A DNA stretch of 23,441 bases from a virus. The position numbers and the translations under genes are program-made. Shown here piece after piece: positions 15,236 through 21,087 of the stretch. Within the stretch, counting starts at the first letter, position 1. Each line of letters opens with the position of its first letter. Under the pieces are notes generated by a model. That model saw only the letters and a program-made list of their open reading frames with translations. It was not told the origin of the DNA and did no database searches. Where the stretch lies: IMG/VR virus record IMGVR_UViG_3300028844_000434, positions 1-23,441 of that record; one strand, written 5' to 3'.

Positions 15236-16372
15236 ATGACATATAAACCTTATTTTATGAAAGATGTAATAGACAACTCTAATAAAGAGTTATTTAATGT
15301 TATATCTACTTTTGCTGGTGGTGGTGGTTCTTCTACTGGTTATAGACTAGCTGGTGGTAAGATATTATGTGTAAACGAATTTGTAGAAGCCGCAATAGAT
15401 ACTTACAAATCTAACTATCCAAACACACCTGTTCTACCAGATGATATAAAGAAACTTACAGGCGAAGACTTTTTAAAGATCGCTGGTATCAAAAAAGGTG
15501 AGTTAGATATACTAGATGGTTCGCCACCTTGTTCTGCGTTTAGTATCGCAGGCAAAAGAGAAAAGGGTTGGGACCAAGAAAAGATATATTCAGATGGTAA
15601 AAAGGTAGAGAATATAGAAGACTTATTTTTTGAGTTTACTCGTATCACAGCAGATATAATGCCTAAAGTAGTTATTGGTGAAAACGTTGCTGGTATTACA
15701 ATGGGTGAAGCGACAGAATATAGAAATAGAATAATCAATGAGTTTGATAAACTAGGATATGAAACTGTATATAAAGTAATGAGTGCCGCTGATTTTGAGA
15801 CACCACAAGATAGAAAAAGATGTTTCTTTGTTGCTGTAAGAAGTGATATAATGGATAAGGCAGGTCTTAACTTTATGACACTAGAAAGTGAAATATATCC
15901 AGACCCAGTAACACCAAAACATATAGGTGTAAAAGAAGCCATTGAGGATTGTGTAAATGACCCAGAGCAAGAAAAAGAACTATTTGATTATGTACAAAAC
16001 GGCTTTCAAAAGAAGTGGATAGAACTATTAGAATTTAACCCAAAGAAACATAGAAAACCTAGTGATCCTGACTTTATAGACATTAACCCAAAGAGATCAA
16101 TGTTTAATATGATTAGACCTGCGCCACATCTACCTTGTCCAACACTTACTCAAAGAGGTCAACAGATGAGTGTATCAGGTGTATTTCATTATGCGAAGAA
16201 TAGAAAGTTTACTATACCAGAATTAAAAAGACTTATGGGTTTACCAGAAGATTTTAAGTTAGAGGGTAAGTTTGATAAACAAGCTGAGAGAATCGGTAGA
16301 ATGGTAGCACCCTTAATGATGAAGAATCTAGTGTCAAATATATACGAAAAAGTGTTAAAAAGAACAAAGTAA
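15236..16372 (+). CDS. DNA (cytosine-5) methyltransferase
   Basis: This 378-residue C5-methyltransferase transfers a methyl group from S-adenosylmethionine to cytosine in a specific DNA site. Motif I is S-T-F-A-G-G-G-G-S-S-T-G-Y (24-36), and motif IV is G-S-P-P-C-S-A-F-S with catalytic Cys99. Motif VI is G-E-N-V-A-G (148-153), motif VIII is Q-D-R-K-R (191-195) and motif X is R-I-G-R-M-V-A-P (352-359). The target-recognition region between VIII and X is about 150 residues. No restriction enzyme gene is nearby, so protection of phage DNA or marking of its own DNA is more likely than a restriction-modification pair. It has its own promoter and no ribosome-binding site. The recognised sequence cannot be read from the protein. 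Confidence 0.95.
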   Translation: MTYKPYFMKDVIDNSNKELFNVISTFAGGGGSSTGYRLAGGKILCVNEFVEAAIDTYKSNYPNTPVLPDDIKKLTGEDFLKIAGIKKGELDILDGSPPCSAFSIAGKREKGWDQEKIYSDGKKVENIEDLFFEFTRITADIMPKVVIGENVAGITMGEATEYRNRIINEFDKLGYETVYKVMSAADFETPQDRKRCFFVAVRSDIMDKAGLNFMTLESEIYPDPVTPKHIGVKEAIEDCVNDPEQEKELFDYVQNGFQKKWIELLEFNPKKHRKPSDPDFIDINPKRSMFNMIRPAPHLPCPTLTQRGQQMSVSGVFHYAKNRKFTIPELKRLMGLPEDFKLEGKFDKQAERIGRMVAPLMMKNLVSNIYEKVLKRTK

Positions 16373-16392
16373 GAACATCTACCCACAATAAT

Positions 16393-16428
16393 ACTAGTAA
16401 AATCAACGCAAAATAAAGGGTTGACTTT
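16393..16428 (+). repeat. Duplicated promoter module, copy 1
   Basis: This 36-bp stretch starts with ACTAGTAAAATCAA and ends with the -35 region GGGTTGACTTT. It matches 18736-18771 at 31 of 36 positions without gaps. The five differences are all in the middle. It lies in front of the VWA-protein gene. Confidence 0.85.
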
Positions 16429-16449
16429 TTGAAAGCGACCTGATACATT
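16421..16449 (+). promoter_or_regulatory. Sigma70-type promoter for the VWA protein (apparently leaderless)
   Basis: TTGACT (16421-16426), a 17-bp spacer and TACATT (16444-16449) with an extended TGA. The ATG at 16457 begins 8 bases after the -10 box. Its ACCTGATACATTA core is nearly the same as the ACCTGATATATTA of the methyltransferase promoter. Confidence 0.85.
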
Positions 16450-16456
16450 AGCTAGT

Positions 16457-18733
16457 ATGGACACACAAAAACAATCACTAATAAATTTTGACACTAAAAG
16501 TCAACTCGCTAAATTAATCGCAACAGAGAATATTGAAGTACAACACAATAAAGTAAAGACCGCTTCATTTGATACTCTAAACAGAATTTTAACTCTCCCT
16601 TTGTTTAAACAACAATCTGGTGACGTTTATGATATGTTGATAGCACATGAATGTTCTCACGCATTATGGACGCCAACAGATGGTTGGGCTAAACTAAAAG
16701 ATGATAACGAATTAAGATCATACGTAAATGTATTAGAAGACTGCAGAATTGATAAAATGATACAAAAGAAATACCCTGGTGTAGTTAAAAACTATATCAA
16801 TGGTTTTGATATTTTAGATAAACAAAATTTCTTTGGCATTAAAGATAAAGATATTAATAAAGACTTAATGTTAATAGATAAGATTAACTTATTTTATAAG
16901 TCTTCAAAAAGATTACCAATCAATTTTTCCTTTGTTGATAAGAAGTGGTTAGGTAAGATTGACAATTTGAAATCATTTGATGATGTTGTTGATCTTGCCA
17001 AGTCATTATTAAATTGGCAAAAGAAACAAGTTGAACAAATGAAAAAATTACCTGATTTTGATAATCACTCTATATCTAAAATTTACAAATTACTTGATGA
17101 TGAGGATATGGATAATGATATTCAGTCAGATGAAGATGCAGATAAGATTGACGAAAAAAATATAGATGAGTTATCAGACAAAATATCTGGTGACTATAAA
17201 GAGTCAGAAGATAATGGTGAAGATAAAAAAGATACTGATGTTAAACAAAAGACAAATCCAGAGGCACAAGAAGGTGGTGGTTCAGGTGTTGCGCCAGATA
17301 AACTAAAAGCTATTACAAACGATACATACGAAAAAGAAATACAAAATTTATTTGACACTGGCGATAATGCTAGAGAATATAACTATTTTGATTTACCTAC
17401 TCCAATGTTAGATAAGGCAGTTGTTTCAAATAAAAAGTTTTTAAAAGATATGAGAACTTATGCTGCCAATGAGTGTAAAAAATATTCTATGAGTAGAGAT
17501 TATTACAACTGGTTAACAGAAGCATACAAAAAATTTAAAAATGAAAACAAAAAAACTGTAATGTATTTGGTCAAAGAATTTGAAATGAAAAAATCTGCGA
17601 CTGCGTATAAGAGAGCGACTACAGATAAAACTGGTATTATTGACCCTCTTAAATTAAAAGAATACAAATATAGTGACGACATATTTAAAAAATTAACTAT
17701 CTTACCAGACGCTAAAAACCACGGTATGATGATGTTGTTAGATTGGTCAGGTTCAATGTGTGATACTATACAACAGACTACAGAACAACTTATGAATCTA
17801 GTTTGGTTCTGTCAAAAAGTAAACATACCTTTTGAAGTGTATGCGTTTTCAAGTGAATATAAAATTGAAAGATATAAGAAAAACTCTGGTGATGAAACTT
17901 TTAAATATAAATCAGGTAATGGTATTATGTCAGATGTTAGATTAATATGTCTTGCAAATAGTAATTGTAAGAAAAAAGAACTAGATGAGTCTTTAATGCA
18001 TTTATGGCATATGTCTCAATGTTATACAGAGAGATATACTAGATTTGATAGTGAAAGAAATTACAGAGGTGAAAGATACCATATGCCAACTGAATATTAT
18101 TTAGGTTCTACACCACTTAATGAGGCATTAGTAGTCTTAAATAAAATGGTACCAATGTTTAAAGCAAGAAACAAAATAGAAAAAATGTCTCTTATTACTT
18201 TAACAGATGGTGGTGCCAATCATGCATTTAATGAAAAAATGATGATGGGTGATAAAGGTTTAAACAATGTTAATATGGGTTATAACCCACCAGTTATTAA
18301 AGTAGGTAAAAGACAATACACGTTTAAACATAGTAAACATTTTTATAGATCACATAATACTACTGGTTTATTATTAGATATAATAAGAAAAACACACAAT
18401 ATTTCAACAGTTGGTTTTTATGTAACTAAAAGATTTAAACAGTATCAATTAGCTGGTTTAATACCAGAAGATATGAATTATGAACAGAGAGATCAATGGT
18501 TAGCTAAATTAAGAGTATCAATGAATAAACAAAGATATGCAGACGTAGGTCAAGCTGGTTACGACAAATACTTTTTATTAAATGGTAAAAAGTTAAATGT
18601 TGAGAATACTGATTTGTCTAGTATTAATGACAATATGAAGACTGGTGGTATAAAACGAATCTTCTTAAAATCTATGAAAAACAGACTACAAAGTAGAACA
18701 CTATTGAACAAATTTATCGAGGAGGTGGCGTAA
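16457..18733 (+). CDS. Metallopeptidase-like / von Willebrand factor A protein (CobT/DUF2201-like)
   Basis: This 758-residue protein has three recognisable parts. Near the N-terminus is A-H-E-C-S-H-A-L-W with an HEXXH zinc-protease motif (H64, E65, H68), followed by N-V-L-E-D-C-R-I-D (91-99), a likely further ligand segment. Residues about 205-280 are a very acidic linker. From about 420 there is a VWA domain with MIDAS motif D429-W-S-G-S and a later T-D-G (D584). The combination recalls families where a putative metallopeptidase domain joins a VWA domain and works with a MoxR AAA+ ATPase. Such an ATPase is encoded just downstream. CobT annotations are common for these phage proteins, but no other cobalamin gene is here. 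The start has its own promoter and no ribosome-binding site. Confidence 0.85.
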   Translation: MDTQKQSLINFDTKSQLAKLIATENIEVQHNKVKTASFDTLNRILTLPLFKQQSGDVYDMLIAHECSHALWTPTDGWAKLKDDNELRSYVNVLEDCRIDKMIQKKYPGVVKNYINGFDILDKQNFFGIKDKDINKDLMLIDKINLFYKSSKRLPINFSFVDKKWLGKIDNLKSFDDVVDLAKSLLNWQKKQVEQMKKLPDFDNHSISKIYKLLDDEDMDNDIQSDEDADKIDEKNIDELSDKISGDYKESEDNGEDKKDTDVKQKTNPEAQEGGGSGVAPDKLKAITNDTYEKEIQNLFDTGDNAREYNYFDLPTPMLDKAVVSNKKFLKDMRTYAANECKKYSMSRDYYNWLTEAYKKFKNENKKTVMYLVKEFEMKKSATAYKRATTDKTGIIDPLKLKEYKYSDDIFKKLTILPDAKNHGMMMLLDWSGSMCDTIQQTTEQLMNLVWFCQKVNIPFEVYAFSSEYKIERYKKNSGDETFKYKSGNGIMSDVRLICLANSNCKKKELDESLMHLWHMSQCYTERYTRFDSERNYRGERYHMPTEYYLGSTPLNEALVVLNKMVPMFKARNKIEKMSLITLTDGGANHAFNEKMMMGDKGLNNVNMGYNPPVIKVGKRQYTFKHSKHFYRSHNTTGLLLDIIRKTHNISTVGFYVTKRFKQYQLAGLIPEDMNYEQRDQWLAKLRVSMNKQRYADVGQAGYDKYFLLNGKKLNVENTDLSSINDNMKTGGIKRIFLKSMKNRLQSRTLLNKFIEEVA

Positions 18734-18822
18734 TGACTAGTAAAATCAAGGCAATTTTATGGGTTGACTTTACGCTAAATCCTGATATTATTAATAATAT
18801 AAACTATGAAAAAAAGGAGTAA
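18733..18822 (+). CDS. Possible 29-residue small protein between the VWA and ATPase genes
   Basis: The ATG overlaps the upstream stop (TAATG). A strong GGAGG (18721-18725) lies 7 nt upstream, inside the last codons of the VWA gene. The frame runs 29 codons to a TAA that overlaps the ribosome-binding region of the next gene (AAGGAG at 18814-18819), an arrangement typical of translational coupling. The product starts M-T-S-K-I-K-A-I-L-W and ends K-K-E, and matches nothing I know. Against it: the frame also contains a promoter and copy 2 of the 36-bp repeat, and copy 1 does not keep the frame open. It may be a real microprotein, a coupling device or chance. Confidence 0.4.
   Translation: MTSKIKAILWVDFTLNPDIINNINYEKKE
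18736..18771 (+). repeat. Duplicated promoter module, copy 2
   Basis: This matches 16393-16428 at 31 of 36 positions, with ACTAGTAAAATCAA and GGGTTGACTTT unchanged. It stands in front of the AAA+ ATPase gene, so both members of the pair share the element. Confidence 0.85.
18764..18791 (+). promoter_or_regulatory. Sigma70-type promoter for the AAA+ ATPase gene
   Basis: TTGACT (18764-18769) and TATTAT (18786-18791) are 16 bp apart, with CCTGA directly before the -10 as in the two upstream promoters. Transcription would start near 18798 and give a leader of about 29 nt that contains AAGGAG, unlike the leaderless set. Confidence 0.7.
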
Positions 18823-18826
18823 CACT

Positions 18827-20038
18827 ATGATTGATTTGACTACAGATCAAAAAACTTTTGTTGAAGCCGCTTACAAGCACTTCAATAAAGATATTTTGAC
18901 TAGAGGTGAGATTAACTCTTTCTATGAAAAGAAAGGTTTTAAAAATCCCTCTTGGTTAAAAAAAGACAAGTACAAGGTTGAGAGAGGTACTTATAAATTA
19001 CCTTTAGATAATCAACCAACCGAGAATGAAAAGATTATGGACACAGGCGAGTCTAAAAAGACAGAGGCCGCTTATGTAGTATCTTCTCTAACAGGTAATA
19101 TTGTTCCAAACAAAGATAAGGTGTTTGTACCATTTGGTAATTATTCAGATGTTAAGTCTATTATTTCATCTGGTAAATTTTATCCTATCTTTATTACTGG
19201 TTTATCTGGTAATGGTAAAACAATGTCAGTTACACAAGCCTGTGCTCAATTGAAAAAAGAATTGATTAGGGTAAACATCACTATTGAAACTGATGAGGAC
19301 GATCTATTAGGTGGTTATAGACTTAAAGACGGTCAAACAGTTTGGCAGAATGGTCCAGTTATTGAGGCTATGGAAAGAGGTGCAACTCTTTTATTAGATG
19401 AAATAGATTTGGCTTCTAATAAGATAATGTGTTTACAACCGATATTAGAAGGTTCTGGTGTCTTTGTTAAAAAGATTAACAAGTTTATCAAACCTCAATC
19501 TGGCTTTAACGTAATCGCTACAGCGAATACTAAAGGTCAAGGTTCCGAAGACGGTAAGTTTATCGGTACTAATGTTTTGAACGAGGCTTTCCTAGAGAGA
19601 TTTCCTGTGACTTTTGAACAGAGTTATCCTCAAAGTAAAGTTGAGAAAAAGATATTAACCAACACATTAAAAGCCGCTGGTAAGTCAGATGTTAAGTTTA
19701 TTGACAAGTTGACTACTTGGGCAGACGTTATCAGAAAAACTTATTTTGATGGCGGTGTTGATGAGATTATCAGTACTAGAAGACTAGTGCACATCACTCA
19801 AGCGTATGCAATATTTGATGATAAGATGAAGGCGATCAAAATGTGTACAAACAGATTTGATGACGATACAAAAAATTCTTTTGTTGAGTTATATACTAAA
19901 GTTGACTCTGGCGCCAATGCTGAAAGCATTATGGAAGATCAGAGAAAAGCTGATGTAGATTCTCAATTAAAAGATGACAATGATAGTGAGTCGGACGATG
20001 AGCAGGAAGAGGAATACTCTAATGGCTACAACGCCTAA
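18827..20038 (+). CDS. MoxR/CobS-like AAA+ ATPase
   Basis: This 403-residue protein starts at the ATG at 18827, 7 nt after the AAGGAG site; an ATG at 18806 lies upstream of that site and is less likely. An N-terminal ~95 residues precede the AAA+ core. Walker A is G-L-S-G-N-G-K-T (125-132), followed by D-D-L-L-G-G-Y (158-164), Walker B L-L-L-D-E-I-D (188-194), A-T-A-N-T sensor-like motif and L-N-E-A-F-L-E-R-F-P with the likely Arg finger. The C-terminus is very acidic. It is called cobS in many marine phages, but the paired VWA gene points to a MoxR-type remodelling ATPase acting with that protein. The target is unknown. Confidence 0.9.
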   Translation: MIDLTTDQKTFVEAAYKHFNKDILTRGEINSFYEKKGFKNPSWLKKDKYKVERGTYKLPLDNQPTENEKIMDTGESKKTEAAYVVSSLTGNIVPNKDKVFVPFGNYSDVKSIISSGKFYPIFITGLSGNGKTMSVTQACAQLKKELIRVNITIETDEDDLLGGYRLKDGQTVWQNGPVIEAMERGATLLLDEIDLASNKIMCLQPILEGSGVFVKKINKFIKPQSGFNVIATANTKGQGSEDGKFIGTNVLNEAFLERFPVTFEQSYPQSKVEKKILTNTLKAAGKSDVKFIDKLTTWADVIRKTYFDGGVDEIISTRRLVHITQAYAIFDDKMKAIKMCTNRFDDDTKNSFVELYTKVDSGANAESIMEDQRKADVDSQLKDDNDSESDDEQEEEYSNGYNA

Positions 20039-20063
20039 TCTATCAAATCATAGTGTAGTCCTA

Positions 20064-20090
20064 GAGGGCGCTGTAGTGGCGCCCTCCTTT
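20064..20090 (+). terminator. Terminator or attenuator between the ATPase and S21 genes
   Basis: GAGGGCGC (20064-20071) pairs perfectly with GCGCCCTC (20079-20086) around a TGTAGTG loop, followed by CTTTT. The T-tract is short, and I see no promoter between it and the S21 ATG at 20117. Partial read-through may therefore set S21 expression. Confidence 0.75.
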
Positions 20091-20116
20091 TACACTAAAA
20101 GAGGGGAGGTAAATTT

Positions 20117-20326
20117 ATGAGTATTACAGTTCAAGTTAGAAATGGTAATTTAGAACAAGCCATGAGAGTCTTAAAAAAGAAAGTACAAAAAGAAGGTATC
20201 ATAAAAGAATTTAGAGCAAAATCAGTTTTTGAAAAGCCATCTGAAAGAAAGAGACGTAAGAAAAAAGAAGGTATTGCTGCTGCTAAAATTAAGCAGAAAA
20301 AACTATTGAGATTAAGAGGTTACTAG
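20117..20326 (+). CDS. rpsU: Ribosomal protein bS21
   Basis: This 69-residue basic protein is a clear member of the bS21 family of the small ribosomal subunit. It has V-x-V-R-N-G-N-L-E-Q-A-M-R-V-L-K-K-K-V-Q-K-E-G-I, then E-K-P-S-E-R-K-R-R-K-K-K-E and a basic C-terminal helix, at full family length. bS21 sits near the 3' end of 16S rRNA and the anti-Shine-Dalgarno region and helps initiation. A phage copy could replace or compete with the host protein; S21 genes have been reported in pelagiphages. It has the strongest ribosome-binding site in the window (GGAGGT at 20105-20110). It follows a terminator or attenuator and precedes the folded RNA candidate. Confidence 0.93.
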   Translation: MSITVQVRNGNLEQAMRVLKKKVQKEGIIKEFRAKSVFEKPSERKRRKKKEGIAAAKIKQKKLLRLRGY

Positions 20327-20328
20327 AT

Positions 20329-20357
20329 TTTACACTATACGTTGATGTATATATATT
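20329..20357 (+). promoter_or_regulatory. Sigma70-type promoter driving the structured RNA region
   Basis: TTTACA (20329-20334), exactly 17 bp and TATATT (20352-20357). It starts 3 nt after the S21 stop. Transcription should begin near 20363, at the base of the first predicted hairpin rather than near a gene; the next gene starts about 190 nt later. Confidence 0.75.
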
Positions 20358-20360
20358 ATG

Positions 20361-20461
20361 GTCAGGCAGTTCATAAGTCCTTGACGGTGTAAAAGCCCGA
20401 GATTTATCTCGGTGTCGCAAAACGCAGGTTTGCCACTTACTGCGAGAACAAAAAAGTGGCA
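20361..20461 (+). ncRNA. Candidate structured RNA with H-type pseudoknot (small RNA or 5' leader element)
   Basis: Three folded units follow the promoter. Hairpin 1 is GTCAGG with CCTTGAC (20361-20366/20379-20385, one bulged T). Hairpin 2 is CCGAGA-TTTA-TCTCGG (20397-20412). Then comes a pseudoknot: TCGCA (20415-20419) pairs with TGCGA (20441-20445), while TGCCACTT (20431-20438) pairs with AAGTGGCA (20454-20461), and the last connecting loop is A-rich. No plausible gene is encoded. It resembles no riboswitch, tRNA, tmRNA or ribozyme consensus that I can recall. No U-rich terminator ends it, so it may be the leader of the hsp20 transcript. Boundaries are approximate. Confidence 0.55.
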
Positions 20462-20486
20462 CTTGTAATTATTAATATAATGATTA

Positions 20487-20494
20487 TATAAATA
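20487..20494 (+). promoter_or_regulatory. T4-type late promoter TATAAATA before hsp20
   Basis: This is an exact late consensus octamer 60 nt before the hsp20 ATG. A late transcript would skip the pseudoknot region and begin just before a small hairpin (20499-20504 with 20515-20520). Confidence 0.65.
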
Positions 20495-20498
20495 AATG

Positions 20499-20520
20499 TA
20501 GAACGCCATAATGGGTTCTA
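20499..20520 (+). other. Hairpin in the hsp20 leader
   Basis: TAGAAC pairs with GTTCTA, and CCA with TGG inside after one bulged G, leaving a three-base loop. It would stand at the 5' end of a transcript from the late promoter and might stabilise that mRNA. There is no T-tract, so it is not a terminator. Confidence 0.5.
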
Positions 20521-20553
20521 TTTAAATAAACTTGCTTAACAAAAGGAGTTATA

Positions 20554-21003
20554 ATGACTAATAAAGCAATTTCAATTTTCAATCAATTAAGACCGTTATC
20601 AGTAGGGTATGATGATGTATTTGACCATTTTGAGTCAATGTTTAATCACCAATACGATTCGATTAACGTACCTAATTACCCACCTTACAATATTGTAAAG
20701 ACTGGTAAGTACACTTATGATATACAAGTAGCACTTGCTGGTTATGGTAAAAAAGACGTTGATGTATCTTTTGAGAATAATGTATTAACAATCAAATCTA
20801 TTAAAGATAAAGACGAGGAAGAGGTTGAAGATAACGAGGGTGTACTTCATAAAGGTATCGCCAAAAGAATGTTCACAAAGTCTTTTACAATCGCTGAAGA
20901 TGTAGAAATCAAAGGTGCAGAGTTAAAAGATGGTCTTTTAAATGTGACTATGGAAAAAGTAATACCAGAACACAAAAAAGCTAGAACAATAGAGATTAAA
21001 TAA
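20554..21003 (+). CDS. hsp20: Small heat-shock protein Hsp20 (IbpA-like)
   Basis: This 149-residue alpha-crystallin family chaperone binds unfolding proteins without ATP. The N-terminal S-I-F-N-Q-L-R-P-L-S-V-G-Y-D-D-V-F resembles IbpA. The crystallin domain runs from about 45 to 140 (Y-D-I-Q-V-A-L-A-G-Y, L-T-I-K, G-I-A-K-R-M-F-T-K-S-F-T-I, L-K-D-G-L-L-N-V-T) and the C-terminal I-E-I gives the usual I-x-I anchor. Hsp20 genes are common in marine T4-like phages, where they are thought to assist capsid assembly. It has an AAGGAG site and can be made from a late promoter at 20487 or from the upstream early-type promoter through the folded leader. Confidence 0.95.
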   Translation: MTNKAISIFNQLRPLSVGYDDVFDHFESMFNHQYDSINVPNYPPYNIVKTGKYTYDIQVALAGYGKKDVDVSFENNVLTIKSIKDKDEEEVEDNEGVLHKGIAKRMFTKSFTIAEDVEIKGAELKDGLLNVTMEKVIPEHKKARTIEIK

Positions 21004-21013
21004 TCTTAAACGA

Positions 21014-21046
21014 GAAAGCGCTGAGACTTGACATCTTGGCGCTTTC
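21014..21046 (+). terminator. Hairpin after hsp20 that encloses the next promoter's -35 box
   Basis: GAAAGCGC (21014-21021) pairs perfectly with GCGCTTTC (21039-21046). The 17-base loop contains TTGACA of the following promoter. There is no proper T-tract, so termination would be weak; it may mark the end of the hsp20 transcript. Confidence 0.5.
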
Positions 21047-21056
21047 CGTGTATTAT
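21028..21056 (+). promoter_or_regulatory. Sigma70-type promoter for the peroxiredoxin gene
   Basis: TTGACA (21028-21033), exactly 17 bp and TATTAT (21051-21056). The leader to the ATG at 21088 is about 25 nt and carries AGGAG. Confidence 0.85.
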
Positions 21057-21087
21057 GAGTATATAAAAATTATAGGAGTTTTATATT

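Noticed and set aside
15415-15942. Long minus-strand frame of 175 codons opposite the methyltransferase
   Set aside because: The forward strand has all C5-methyltransferase motifs in order. The reverse frame has no recognisable domain and no promoter or ribosome-binding site.
18827-20038. Annotation of the AAA+ gene as a cobalamin-synthesis (CobS) auxiliary metabolic gene
   Set aside because: No other cobalamin gene is near, and pairing with a VWA protein bearing HEXXH fits a MoxR-type remodelling system better. CobS and MoxR ATPases are related, so sequence similarity alone is not decisive.
20361-20461. tRNA, tmRNA, hammerhead ribozyme, or glutamine, preQ1 or SAM-II riboswitch in the rpsU-hsp20 gap
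   Set aside because: No cloverleaf or T-loop GGTTCGA-like sequence, no hammerhead core, and no match to the conserved loops of those riboswitches as I remember them.
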